64,000 nt of DNA from Gymnogyps californianus. Lineage: Eukaryota; Chordata; Aves; Accipitriformes; Cathartidae. The stretch is taken from contig NC_059500.1 of NCBI RefSeq assembly GCF_018139145.2, forward strand, positions 53,376,663 to 53,440,662. Reading direction: 5' to 3'. This document shows, piece after piece, positions 1 to 13,829 of this stretch. A model generated the notes under the pieces. It was not told the DNA's origin, did not search any database, and was given only the letters and a program-made list of their open reading frames with translations. The position numbers were made by a program, and so were the translations under genes. Positions within the stretch are counted from its first letter, which is position 1, and the number at the start of each line of letters is the position of its first letter.

Positions 1-675
1 TATTCTTCTTCATTCATACAACCCTTCTCTGCTGCTCAGACTAAGTCAAGGCTTTTGAATTGTGTATTTATATTTACAGTGTTTTCTTTCAGATGAAGGA
101 AGTTAATAAGCCATGTGTGTTTCAAATCTATGATACTGCTATTCAACCTTTCTTCTTCATTTTTACATAATATTCCACAGACTCTCAGAAAAACAGAGAG
201 AAAATTGCGAGTATGTGCTTATCTCCACAGTATGTTTAGCCTGAGCCAAACTAATAAGTCTAGTACCAACTGCAGAAGTGATTCACCTCCAGTAGAGGTG
301 AATCCTGTAGAAGGTCCCACGAGAAGATACATAGGTTAACTGAGTGAAAATCATCTCCATACAAAGCTGGATCTCTATATACAGAAGAGAGGAAAAAGAA
401 AAAACAGAAACGTTTGAATTCCAGACAGTCAGAGACTAACAGAAACTGCATCGATGAACACCAGCAGAATGGTTTCTAGTATCCTGAGATCATACTTCCT
501 TCTGGTGGCAGCAATTTACTACAAAATCGATGAAACAGAAGAGTATCTCACACTTCCAGCACTAGTCCACCTGGAGGACATTGCTGATCAGCAATACCTA
601 GCACTAGAATTACCTTCTACAACTGTGAAGATATGAACTCTCTGATGGTTCAAACTCAGAGTCAAAATGGTACCA

Positions 676-676
676 A

Positions 677-722
<46 letters not shown>
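676..722. repeat. (TAA)n microsatellite
   Basis: About 15 uninterrupted copies of the trinucleotide TAA/ATA form an obvious length-variable locus. It lies in the partial intron c7. Confidence 0.97.
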
Positions 723-1917
723 TTTAGTTGGGGAGGGCTTAGTTTATGAGAAGAAAGGTTGGCGGGCAGTGGTTTTAAGGGAACTGAACCCTAACACTTA
801 AGCCATCTTTTTGCCTACCCGGATAGGTTGCCTCCCAGTGTCAAAATACAAAATTATTCTAGCAAGCCTAGAGAACTGACTTCCTCTTTGAGTAGGAGAA
901 TGCAGTTAATTTTTAGGACAAGTTTTACTGATGCAAATGGTATAAATAAGAGAATACCACAACAGATGGCTCACTTCAATTGCCTGGGCATGCACTGACA
1001 CCTGAACCACTTTCTGGTATCTGTGACATCTGCCTGAGCTCTAAATATTACACTGGATTCATGGAGATTGGTACTCTTCTGGCTAGGCAGAGTAAGGCAA
1101 AATATCTTAAGCTATCTCGAATGGTGTTGGACATCTGTGTTTCAACAGCTGATTCAAGTCCAGAGAGTCTATTTTGTGAACCTCAAATTCATGAAAATAA
1201 TTTCTTAGTTCAAATTCTTTCTTGAAAAACCTGGAATGAAAGTAATCTCTCTTTTACAGGCTGTGGCATTAATATATGGACAGAAAGGTACCTAGTGACA
1301 ACAGTTTTTCCTCAGTAAATCAAGGATAATTATAATCTGCATTCTGATGAAAAGTACGGAAAGACAAACTGTATTGATTTACTCAAAATTTCACATAAAT
1401 GATATTCTGAAAAGGCAAGTTTATTGTAAATTATTGACTTTTTCTATGAAAAAATTCACATCATTTGGTGAAAGCTGCTATAAAACAAAAACTTCTAAAC
1501 ATCCACCAAGTATGCCAACTTGGTACATTTATTACTTTGATAAATGGAACTTCTACAATATCACTTAAAAAAAAAAAAACAAGGAGAATTAGATTCCATC
1601 ATTTCTACTCACTCACAGTTGCCAGAATGTACTCCAACATTTAAAACCTTACTTTAAGGAATTCTCCTCTCCTTACTTATTCAAAACTGCATTTAAAAAA
1701 AAAAATCTGATAGTTGTGTTGGTTTGATTTTTATTTAAAAAAACAGTACAGCCTGCATGAGAGCCCTGTGCCAGAAACATGCATGCATAACCTTAGTCAC
1801 ATGTACTGTAGCATCACACAAAAAAAAAAGTTGGTCTAGGTACAGATGGAAAAGATTCATGAGAATCCACACTGAACTTCAAAACTACAGAATACACTAC
1901 TCACAGATAACAACGGT

Positions 1918-1953
1918 ACTTGCACATAGTGTAGCACTTGCACATAGTGTAGC
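1918..1953. repeat. 18-bp tandem duplication
   Basis: The unit ACTTGCACATAGTGTAGC occurs twice in a row without mismatch. Confidence 0.95.
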
Positions 1954-2179
1954 ACAGACTGTGAAAACATAAACACACAATCATATGAAGTTTCCGATTA
2001 TGAACTTACAAGCAACTTACAACAACAGTTGCTCTACCAAAATGGGAAGGTACAAAAAACAATAGAACATAATTCTCTTTTGCATTTACAGGTAAAAATA
2101 TTGCAATTATTACTATTCCTTTCTGCTCCTAAAGCCGTTACAATTCTAAATTCAAGATGTCACAGTACTAGAAATCTAG

Positions 2180-2203
2180 AAGTGGGCAAGTTACTGCCCA
2201 CTT
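2180..2203. repeat. Perfect 9-bp inverted repeat with a 6-base loop
   Basis: AAGTGGGCA and TGCCCACTT flank the loop AGTTAC. It could form a hairpin in intronic RNA or DNA. No larger stem continues outside it, so a microRNA precursor is unlikely. Confidence 0.85.
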
Positions 2204-4314
2204 GGAGACTGACAATTTCCCCATTACAGCAATAGATTTTAGAGTGGGAAATTTTAATAGCTGCTGTTCTCAGGAAATGCTGAGTTTATGATGCAAGAAC
2301 CAAACAGGGGTAGTAGACGATGGCAGTAAGGTAGGGAAAAATAAAAGATAAGGAACAGATCACGATAAAAGAAACAAACATAAAGAAAAAATAAAAGAGA
2401 ACATTCCACGACAACTATAAAGCTGAGGGTGGCACCACAATTATGAAGTGAAATGTCAAAATGCAGAATGCACAGGATTCACTCTGAAGTGGTGTACTAA
2501 CATCAGGACCAGAAATGGAAAGCATGTCTGGTTCCTGAATCCTTGTAAGATTTCATTAGCAGCCAAGTCAACTATATAAGGTGGCTAATTATGACTTCCA
2601 GCAAGTAAAAACATTAATTTGCACATCTTGAATGATGCTGATATCATTGCAGACTGGCATCAAATGTATCAACATGCAGTGTTTAAAAAAAAAGTTTCCT
2701 TGGCAGCAGTACCGAATTCAAACTAATAAAATAAGCTGATATAAGAATCACCCATGAGCTTATGCACATAGCTGTGTCTGACATTCAGTACTAAAACACT
2801 GCTGTAGGAGTAGCAAGACACTTTTTAAGCCTAGGCTTTTAAATCATTCACCCATATTTAAAAAAAAAAAGGTATAAGTGAGTCGAATTTTTGTTTTTAA
2901 ACAGCCAACTAATATTTTACTGTACAAAAGCAACCTAAACATAATCCTCATTGAAAAAAAATATTACCTCAATAAATTATGAGAGGTGGAAAAGTGCTTT
3001 TGTGTAGTAAGTATAATTTCTTCTCTGATAAAATTATTTAAGTCATACATATTGTCTCTCAATATACAATAATATAATAATAAAATATAATATAATAAAT
3101 ATACTGTTTGGATAGCATAAGCTGGACATGGCTATCCTCAAGACAACGACTGTCTTTTACCCAAACAAATCAGGATACTAAATAACTTTCCTTCCCTTTG
3201 AAACAGTCATAACTGCTTGAGGCTGCTGCAGCACAAAAACAAAATATCTTTACAAAGGTCTCAAAACAGTCAAGCTGAAAATCTAAGCCAAAGTTTCATT
3301 TAACAGCCTGTCAGTTTTTTGATGTGAAGCTAATGAATGCAGTGGCAAACAAATCCATCAAACCTAACATCAAAACAACTGCACTTCATCCCAGCAAAGG
3401 GAAAAATACAACCTGCAGGCCAGCACTTTGATCTAACCTATCCACAGAAAACACGTTGCTAAGCAGCTACCCCTGAAGAATGCACAAGTAATTACTGACT
3501 TAATTTTATGAGAGAGCGCAATAATACTTAAGTAGCCCGAGTTTCAAGTAGAAAAGGTTGGTAGGCTTCTCTCCTCAGGTTCTACATATCAGCTAAACAA
3601 CAAAAAGCTTTCCAGCACCAACATCTGAAAACAAATCACGTCTTAAAACGAGCAGCAATACAAAAGAATCATTATAATGACTAGTAAAATCACCTAGTGT
3701 GACTCTTTCCCTGATAGAAGGCAGTAAAATTTACATACATTTATACTGAGTGAAAGTCACCAAGTGGTGCCACAAAACAGACACAGCGAGCAATGAGAGC
3801 AGTATTCGGAAATGCCAGTGCTTTCTCTGAAAGTTTTGGAAGTACGGGTCTCGATTTGGGCAAAAAGTGATGGAGAGTTGTGAGAGACCCTAACACAAGG
3901 ATTTGGAAAAGCAACAGACAGGGGAATGTGGGGATTTAAACAGTAACAAGAGGAAAATGGAAGGAAAGAAACTAAAATAATCACCACTGCATAAAGAAGA
4001 ATTGGAGACCCCTGACTGAAACTGCTCACATCACCAATGTCCTGGACACATCCTACACAGGACCTCCATCTCAACCCTATTCTCTGTTCTGTGAACTACC
4101 TTCTCCTATCAAGCTTAAGTGGGACCATGCAGTCCAGAAGCTCTACACAATGTCAAAGTATGTGCTTTTTAGGGGGATTCCCTGTAATTAGGAACTGATT
4201 TGCCAACATCTAAGTTTTTCAAACATTTACAAAACAGCAGCAAGGGAAAAAAGGAATTCCAAGAAAGAAAAAAAAAAAAAAATTGCCTGTACATAAAAGC
4301 ACAGGATCTTATTC

Positions 4315-4550
4315 AAAATTTGGTTTTATCTCTCATTATCCTACTCTGATTTGATTGGTAATCAATTGGGTTTTTTTCCCCAAGTTGAGTCTGTTTTGCC
4401 CAACGACGGTAATTGCTGAGTGATCTCCCTGTCCTTTATCTCGACCCAGGAGCCTTTCATTGTATTTTCTCTTCCCTGTCCAGCTGAGGAGGGGAGTGAC
4501 AGAGCATCTTTGGTGGGCTCCCGGCGTTCAGCCAGGGTCAACCTACCACA
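4315..4550 (+). mobile_element. 3' fragment of a type A LTR
   Basis: From about TTTGGTTTTATCTCTC to GGTCAACCTACCACA the sequence is collinear with the last about 235 bp of the type A LTRs. It includes TTGAGTCTGTTTTGCCC, GTGATCTCCCTGTCC, GAGCCTTTCATT and the GGTGGGCTCC stretch. The position of the AATAAA signal is mutated (AATCAA). The 5' nine-tenths of the LTR is absent. The apparent short open frame from 4460 is this repeat plus flanking sequence. Confidence 0.8.
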
Positions 4551-7500
4551 TCGTTAGAAATAACAATCACAACAGACAAAAATACAAAATGAACAAACAT
4601 ACACGATCCACAGATTTGGTAGTGGGGGCAGAGGGTGTCCCACCCTGCAGCTAATAAACACTAGGAATACAAAATTTTTCTCAGACTAGAGAAGTGTCTT
4701 TTATCCAATTGCTTCAGAAGGATTTTTATTTTATTAGGCATAAAAGAATTATGTGTACATATTTCTATTCACCAATTCTAATAACTGAACATGACTCCTT
4801 GTTCAGCACACAAGTTATCTACTCAGCACAAATCAAAGCAGATACATACAAAACATACAAGCTAATTGCCACTGGCTGATCTGCTTTACCAACAGTAACA
4901 AAATGCACTGGAGTAAGAAAACTCAAAATGCACTTCATGAAGCTACACATTTCCAGCCTACTCAAGTAAACGTAGCTCCATTAGGAAAATGACAAAATTC
5001 ACAGAAGCCTGAAGAAATACCCTATCTGCCACTATTTTGTACCATTTAATTTTTTTTCAAAAATAAATAGCGTTCAACAAATGAAAGTTAGAAGAGGATG
5101 ATGATGAAGACTATCTAAAGCTTAGAGTGCCTCTCATCCTCACAGAACATAAACACAACTGAAGTACTTGTGAGCTGAGCACTACCTACCTTTGATTCTA
5201 AGTCCCGCCATTACCCTACATCACCATTTCACTCTGCACCACACCCATTTGCCAAGCATCTTCAGGAGAGCATGGCTGGTTTGTTCCTTTCACCAGTATC
5301 TCCTGTTTCTCTTCCTGTGTGTTCTTGCCAGTGGAAAAAGACAGCAAAAATGACACTGTTTCTCCCCTGGAGTTGCGGGACTTTTAGTATATCTGTTATT
5401 TCTCCATTTCTGCTTTTTTTTTAAACGTACTTTTTACTTCTGCTTAATTTTGTCCAACTTAATTCTGTCCGAAAGTGAGAACACAGCTCAAAGCAGCAGG
5501 CAAGTAGTAGCGAAGAGCACACTGGACATGCCACCTGGCATTACTTTTCATATGTCACCCCCTGAGCGGAAGTCTTGCACAAACTCTAGAAAACAAGCTG
5601 GAGGGTACATCCCTGCTCCCAGGGTTCAACTACTACAGGTAGTGAGGGTACACACAGTGAAACCAAGATCACAAGTCTAGCATTTTTAAAGACAGAAAAT
5701 AATTTTTGGAATTTGCATCCATAGTCTCTGCTTAACCAAAGCTTCCAATATTGAGGGTCTAAATGATCTCTGATTTAACATTTGCAATTGATTTCACAGA
5801 ATCTTTAACATCATCTCACTTCAATCAGGAAAGCAGTACCATCATATAGCCTAAATATTTACTACAACTTTAATGGAAATCTTTGCCTGATTTTTTTCCT
5901 GAAATTAATGAAGAATTAATATTGACTGTACTTCAGGATTTTTTCTTTTTCTAAGACAGAAATCCAGCTGTAAGCAATTAGAAACTATTCTGTAAAAATA
6001 AAAGTGTTCCTGTAGGAAGAAAAATAATCAGTCATCAGTATACAATATTCTCTAAGAAGAATACAGCAATGAACTGACCTAGATATTGCTGCATTTTGCT
6101 GATGCAGGCAATTTCTGCAGTACAATACAGGGGAACTAGGGGATCCAAAATAAATTTTTCAATTAAAATTCTTGTACACACCACATAAAGAAAGAAAAGA
6201 TACGTCAAACACAACAACAGTACTCTGAAGAATGACAAATGGGAATGCAAGGTTGTGTAGTGGTTTTTTTCTTTTAAATTAAATTACCAGAGCTGCAAAT
6301 AAAACTTACCAAAATATCAGTATTCTTTGGGCACACAGATTTCTTGCCTTTTTAATTAACACTTTCAGGAAGTTTCCTGTGGTTGTGATAAAACTAATCA
6401 TAGCTATCCTCCTGTTTTTCTAGAGAAACACCATAATCAAGAAACAGAGTACCCAATTTGCAGTAACTCCACAACTTGTGTATGCTTTCAAAGTGTCATA
6501 TAATTACAATTCAAGAACAGATAACCAGTTATAATACTTTCTCTGTTTGACTTGTTTACCCTATTTGTATGGCATAAACAAATACAAGTAAATATTAAGA
6601 AGAATTATTTCACCAACTTTTACATTAGTTCTTCTCTTCTTACACATTTCCATTAAAAAAATATTAAAAAATCCTACTATTAGCACATCCTAGCATGTTC
6701 TGTTTCATTTAAAAAGAGAAGAAAAATAAACTTTAATTCTCATTCTTGTGGTAATAAGTAATAAAAAATAAGCAAGTAACATTAAGCACTCTGACCATTT
6801 GCCAAAGAAACTGGAGTTCACATTTGACAATGGTATATAAGATTCCTCTACAGAGGGAGACTAGTCATTATTGCTTCAGCTGCCACTTTGAAACTTTCAG
6901 ACATTTAAATTCAACTGCAGACACCACAGAACTACTTTCATTTCTTATATTTTATATGCACAATACTGCTCCTATGCGCAATAACCACAGAACACAGAAT
7001 TCAGCGTCCTAAGACGAAAGTTTTATCCATATGCTAGAGAATTTTGACTAAATAAAACTGTATTTAGAGTGTATAATGCCAATACCTTCTAGCTAAAAAT
7101 TCAGAATTTCAGAAGCACTTTTGGAGTGGTGTAAAGGAATAAAATTTCATTATCTTTAAAAAATTATCTTCTAACCCTGCTGAATTTAAACATGATATTA
7201 AGTTTACAGTATAATACAATAACTGAGAGGCACGCTGGAGGCATAAAACATTTATCAGTATGTACTGGGGCAGCTGCACACTAAATGGTAGACCATTGTT
7301 TTAAAACATAAATATGAAGGCTGTACACTGAAAGGGATGTAGCTGCAGGTATCACTACCTCAGCTTTGCTACATCCGAAGATAAAGTTTGCCATTCTTGA
7401 AGTTCAGCTGAATCCCTTTTAGAGCTGCAGCGTATTCATGTCTTAAAATCCAGGACAGTTTTACCTTGCACAATTAACTCATATCTGTCCATGCCCATAT

Positions 7501-8693
7501 TCCTCTCAACTTTGTTTCACTGTACTATCTATAGAAATCCCAAACTAACAAATATATAGATTTTCTTCTAATTAACTTTACAGTCAACACCTTATCTGTT
7601 GGTTATTAAAAACACAATGTTCCTATTAAAGATGCATATTAATGCTTTCAATACTTTCACTACCGTTAGTGTACGCATACATAGCACATGGAAAAAAATA
7701 TATAAACTTTTTCCCTTTGAAGCATATTCAATCTCATTAACAATAATAATCAATAGTGTCTAGAGTCATAAATTTCCACTATTTGAGAACTTTCTCATGA
7801 TGGTCTTCCAATCCCAAGTGTTTAATGAGAGTTCATTATCATTACTTGTTAAACCTGCGCATCTGATCTTGCTCTTTATTCCATGTCATCTTATTAGCTA
7901 ATATATTAAGCAAATCACTGTTGAAAAGGGTTTTTTCAATAATGAACAAGTCAATGCAGAAAACGCCTCTGACTGAAACATTTTGGGAACCATACTAACC
8001 AAAGCTTATGTAAGCCATAATCCCGAGAAAAATCACAGAATACTGAAAAACGGTAACAAACTTCTGCTGTACAAATTGCACACTTTCTTGATTTTGTGTA
8101 TTTACTCACATGCTGTACATGAAAAGAAGCAACAAACATATGCCACAACAAAATTTCAGTCTACAATATCTTCAGTAAAACACACTTCATTTTAAAACCT
8201 GAAAATATCTACTCTGAGTTCACAGTTCCTTTATCTTGTACTACAATATATCTGATGACATTAAAGATGAGAAAAGTTGAACTTGTTTCTTTAAACTTTG
8301 TTTAAAATTTAATTATTTATGTTTCTTTCCAGGTATCAAAATTCCTAGTTTAAATAAAGTGCTTTCACAAACAGTAGAGCTTAGAGAAGGTTTAAGAGCA
8401 GAAGTCAGTTGTCTTCATATATACCAACCTCAGTATACATAGCTTCAACTTAAAAATATCCATATATAGAACTGGTTTTGAAGAACAATATATACATTAA
8501 GTTGCAAACAAAACTCACTACTGAGGGGAATACACATTGCTGGAAGTATAATACACACTATAAAAAGAACAACTATAAATAAAATTCCAATGGTAGTATA
8601 ACGTACTACCTGATCTAATAGATCTCCCTTTCTCATCGGCTTCCATAGATTCTCATAAAGAAATAACGACAGGAAAGATCTGCTTATGCTTCA

Positions 8694-8852
<159 letters not shown>

Positions 8853-9544
8853 CTATAGCATAAAAACAAAACAAAAAAAAAACCTCAAAGTGAACCACAT
8901 TACAAAAGCAGTTCTGCTCCTGAAGCAATGAAAACTACATTTGCCTTTGCAAATACCTAGAAAGAAAGAATTTTTTCCACCTTGCACACAGTTGCTATTT
9001 AATGCTAGCAGAAATAGTATACTTGAGACAAGGTTGTTTACTAGAAAATACATAGCTACATGTATTACTTCAAAAATTCAGAAAGTGCTTTCAAAAAAGC
9101 CCATCTTGGAGCAGACGTTCACTATTAATAAAACCTGGAAGTACAGGGAACTAGAAAAGACAGTGCAAAGAATATATCAATCTTCCTGACTGACAGGAAG
9201 CAGAGACAGGCTGGACCAAAACACCCACAATTATCACCCCTAAATAACAGTACAAATTAATTGTTCAAGAAATTATTCTGTCCGCCACCCTGAAGATGTT
9301 TCTCTACAATGGCACCTGAACCTGAACTTTTCTTGAAAAGACTGGAGAGAGATCTTATTCTCACCCTTCTCTCCCATACTCACCCATTTCAAAAACTATG
9401 ATTTGAAGACCTGTGACTGACGGCCTGATTTGCCTTTAAGTTACTTATTATTATGACCAAGCATAAAGTAGGAGAAACTCTTAAGTTAATGAGCCTTAGC
9501 AGTCAAAGAAAACAATGTTATTTATCCCAAAGGAACACACTGGA

Positions 9545-10350
9545 TACTTCTGGATCCCCTCAGGCAGAGAAAGGAAGAAGAAGAATTAACGACAATTGCC
9601 CTGCACCAATTCTTCAGCCTTACAGCTGTGGCGGTGTGCTCCGCTCCTGCCCCCCCTTAAGCAATAACCACCAGTGGCAGTCGTGATGGCTGCATCTGCC
9701 TTAAGCTGGACTTCAAGGAGACGGATGGCAACACAGTAGCCAAGGGCTGTCTTGCGCAGTGACCCAGATGTCCCACCGGTATGCAAGTATGAATATAAGT
9801 CAATCATCTTACTCCATAAACACTGGACAGCCCAGGGCCCCTTGAGCTCTCCTGCACGGCCACGGGCTGCATGCCAGGATCTCCCCTTGAGCAGGGATGC
9901 CTCTCAAGGTTACTCCTCGAGGCTGAGAGAATCCCTATCATGTCAGATACTCGGTAAGTGAATTGGGAATAAGCATGCTGAAACTTTGTAATCTTAGCTA
10001 AGTGATATACCGGACTGATTGCGCATATATAATCCTTTAGACATAAACCGTTGACCAAGTCTGGGACTAAGTCTGGATCCAGCCACACCTAGACTCCTCT
10101 CTGAAAAGGAGTTTAGAACACAAGGGGGTCCTCTCTGAACCTCATGACTCAATGGGAGTCAGTTTTGTCTGACCCTGTCCCTCTATGCAGTAAACATTCA
10201 AGTGTACCTTGCCACTGAATCTTGTTAAACCGTTGTTGCATTTACCATTGAACTTTGTTAACTCATTGTTTTATATCAATGAAGTATATTGTTGCTTCCC
10301 TCTTGCGAGTGAAGTGCATCACTCTCTTTCCGTGATAACAGCTACTAACA
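9545..10350. repeat. GC-richer interspersed repeat of unknown family, possibly LTR-derived
   Basis: This block stands out from its AT-rich surroundings by higher GC. It has LTR-like organisation on the plus strand: a GC-rich first half, a TATATAA box (10026-10032), and a T-rich second half with reiterated near-repeats (TTGTTAAACCGTTG, TTGTTAACTCATTG). The edges are uncertain, and no TG...CA ends with a convincing target duplication could be fixed. The open frames of 73-94 codons within it have no recognisable domain. It could instead be another class of avian repeat. Confidence 0.4.
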
Positions 10351-10728
10351 CCAAGGGGATTCTTCCATTGGAAATGCCGTGCAGAATGTCTAAATGTAAA
10401 GCCATTAAAACACCACCTTAGACATTACATTACAACAGATTTTAATCTGCCCCTGTCCTTCCCCTCTTTCTCTTTAAGCATAATTTAAGAGAGCAGAAGG
10501 ACTCTGGTACTACTGATAACAAGAAGTCCAAATACCTAAAGGACAAGGGGCCTGTAAGGAGATTCCCACAGAGGAAAAGCTTGACTACAGTTAAGCTCTG
10601 ACATTGCTTTAGAGAATGAGCAATGGTAGTTCCAAAGGACTGCTCTGTTCTTTACAAGTACAGTGAAAAGCAACCAAAAGAAAAGTGTGCTGAGGCCACT
10701 GACTCAACAAGAAATTACAGAGAGCAGG

Positions 10729-10729
<1 letters not shown>

Positions 10730-10761
<32 letters not shown>
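10730..10761. repeat. Poly(G) run of 32 bases
   Basis: Thirty-two consecutive G on the plus strand (C on the KDM4C sense strand), after GAGAGCAGGC and before ACGGGACAC. Runs of this length are unusual and unstable, and can form G-quadruplex structures. The stated length may be affected by sequencing or assembly error. Confidence 0.95.
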
Positions 10762-10763
<2 letters not shown>

Positions 10764-12759
10764 GGGACACACATGACTACAAAAACACTGCCACAGTAAT
10801 TATATTTTGTATAGCCAAAAAGAAACCAAATTCCTAGTAATTATAAAAGAGATATCAGATACAAAAGGTTTCTAGACTAAATTACAAAAAAAAGTGGGGT
10901 AAGGTGAACAAATCATTGGTCAGGATATTCTCTTTCAAGAGAGGAATCTCATCTTATACTTGGACGGACTGTTGCTCTCCTCTGGACATGAAGAAAAGGA
11001 GAGACAGCACTTCTTGTCAGTCACTAATATTCTTTCCACTCAGAGACAGCTTTAATCTCTTAAAGTCAGACCACCAAAGACTGTATCAAGGACAGGCTAG
11101 TCAGAGACCAGAAATGGCACACTGTCTTCTGAACCATCTGATAAGAGTTAATCAATAAACTAGAAGATTCAGAAGTAAAGAGTTAAGAGAGTCCCCGTAC
11201 TCTGTTTGATATGCCTTTTTACATGAAACACACATCAGATGGCAGGCCCACTAAAAAGCAAACAGATCCATTTAAATGAAGCAAACCATCTGAGCAATGA
11301 CTGATGACTGTTCAACAAGATGCATTTGCTGATTACAGGAAAATAAGAAGACTTCTTAGAGATTAAATAGTCTGTTTTCATTGTGTGGCAATGCTTTGCA
11401 TAAGCAATACAGTAAGAAAAACTGGAAGGACAAATATGACTCTTTTTAGGGAAATACACTTATGATTTGAAATTGCAAAAAGAGAAAGTTAAATTTTAAA
11501 CAATCACCAAAATTAACACTCACAACTCCAAACATTTTTCTTATTAACATGTCACATCTTAAATCTCAGCTTTTTGCTGGCATAGTTGTCTTATATTCAG
11601 TTTCCACTCTTAGAATCCCACCTTTCTTCTCCTTCAAAATTCTTATCTTCTAGTTTTACGAATTCTTTGTGTGCTTTTTTTTGCTCAATGCAAGAACAAA
11701 TACACCAGGATAGCACTTCAAGATATATATTTCTGATTGTATTAAGGGATGAAGGAAAGACGAAACGAAAAATATACTTAGCTAACAAAGCTAAAGAATA
11801 AAATTGGATCTTACATTTTGCATTTGCACTTTACAAGGTTAATTTTTTGTGGGTTCGTATTTAGTATATACATGCAAATGCACATACAGGTGCATATATT
11901 ATAACTGCTACTATAGCACTCCAACAATCGCTGTGGGAATGTTTAAGAAAGATTATTCTCAACGCTAACAATTCCAAAATTTATCTCAATACACCCTCCC
12001 ACTGCTGACAGTTTAGCAGGTGTTCTATTGCAACAGGCAGCAGTTCAGCTGCCACCTGGTAGGTGTAGGCTGACTTATCAGCATTCAGCACATTTCCACT
12101 TCTATCACTTGGAGCCATGAGAGATCACAGCCTGGTTCTCTCTATTCGCTTTCTCACTGAATCCCATTAATTACAATTACACTTGGGTACAGTCTGCTTC
12201 CTCCCAAGACTAGGTGATAGAACCAAACTTAAATATTTAACTATTTCTAGCACTTTTTTTTTTTTTAAATTAGAATACAGGCATAATCAAGACTGAAATA
12301 AGAACATCAACTCCCTTACCCACCTCAAATGTGTGGTACTGAAAACAAATATGCTGGCATTCTGCAATATGCTACTTTAAACACCAACCACTGAAAATTA
12401 TACTGTTCAGAGTAATGTTCTGTAAATCCAAAACTATAAATCTAGTTACAAAACCTTCCAGTTTGGAAGGTTTCATCTGACAGTTCATGATAAAGCACAA
12501 CGCTATGAAGGGAATCAGTATTTACCTATATATTACAAAAACTGAACTCAGCAACTACATTTCCATATGATAATATATCATTCAGAAAACAAACTACTTC
12601 TTATATGAGTAATTTATTCAAAAAAGCTTGCTTGCCAAGGCAGGCAGTATCATTCTAAATGCCTACATTTCTTCAATTTTATACATAGGTTGATTTAAGC
12701 ATGAAAAGTGAAGTGATATTCCAAAAGGCATACAACAAATCAGTGGCTTCATTCCACCT

Positions 12760-13268
12760 GTGCTGCAAACAGTGTTGATAACACAGGGATGTTTTAGTTC
12801 TTGCTGAGCAGTGCTTACACAGAGTCAAGGCCTTTTCTGCTTCTCACATCGCCCTGCCAGTGAGTAGGCTGGGGGTGCACAAGAAGCCGGGACAGCTGAC
12901 CCCAGCTGACAAAAGGGACGTCCCATACCATATGACATCACGCTCAGCACATAAAGCTGGGGGAAGAAGAAGGAAGGGGGGGACATTCAGAGTGATGGCA
13001 TTTGTCTTCCCAAGTCACCATTATGTGTGATGGAGCCCTGCTTTCCTGGAGATGGCTGAACACCTGCCTGCCGATGGGAAGCAGTGAATGAATTCCTTGC
13101 TTTGCTTTGCTTGCACATGCAGCTTTTGCTTTACCTATTAAACTGTCTTTATCTCAACCCACGAGTTTTCTCACTTTTCCCCTTCCAATTCTACCCCCTA
13201 TCCCACTGCGGGGGAGTGAGCAAGCAGCTTTGTGGTGCTTAGCTGCCTACTGGGGTTAAACCACAACA
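12760..13268 (+). mobile_element. 5'-truncated LTR, type C (about 509 bp)
   Basis: The sequence enters the family at about GTGCTGCAAACAGTGTTG, roughly 80-90 bp into the LTR when aligned to the copy at 30661, and continues to the terminal GGGGTTAAACCACAACA. It contains the CCATACCATATGACATCA motif, CACATAAAGC at the TATA position, and ATTAAA (13137-13142) followed by TTATCTCAACCCACGAG. The 5' end and any 5' target duplication are missing. It lies only 560 bp from the type A solo LTR on the same strand, but the two belong to different LTR types, so they are not the two ends of one provirus. Confidence 0.82.
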
Positions 13269-13829
13269 ACACTATACATGAAAACATTCACTTAAATATT
13301 ATTTCTACAGGCTACATTTCATACTGTTACAAAAATATCAGCTAAAACAGATAGAAAGCACTGCATTATCCTATATTCTAGGCCAGGGAACGTGATAAGC
13401 TAACTTTGTATATGGAGGTCCACATGATATCAATAAATAAACACCGCATACACTAAAACAGAAACCACAATAATAAACAAGGAGTGTGGCAAGGACAGTT
13501 TACAGGACTATATTGCAGCAGGAGTAGAGCGAGAAAAAGTATATATTGCCTGGTTCTTCTGAACACCTTAAAACAGTCTGCGCAGTGGGAAACCCAAGAA
13601 TCATAACCCCTTCATCAATGATCAAAAGGCTTTTAAAAACTCATTATAACATAAACAGATGGTCAGGCAGGGGACCTTCTGAATCAAGCTCTGCTCAGAA
13701 GAGTAGGCTTACAAAGCTCTTGAATTTAGAACTTTAGAATTTGCAAAGCATTCAGGATATAGAATAAATATACTTAAAGAAAAAGCAATGCAGTAGAAGT
13801 GTTTTTATTAGCTGGCACCTATAGGAAGT

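Noticed and set aside
2180..2203. Hairpin as a microRNA precursor
   Set aside because: The stem is only 9 bp, and flanking bases do not continue the pairing.
3757..4074. 105-codon minus-strand open frame as a missing KDM4C exon or separate gene
   Set aside because: Its translation shows no KDM4C similarity and no recognisable domain. It lies in ordinary intron.
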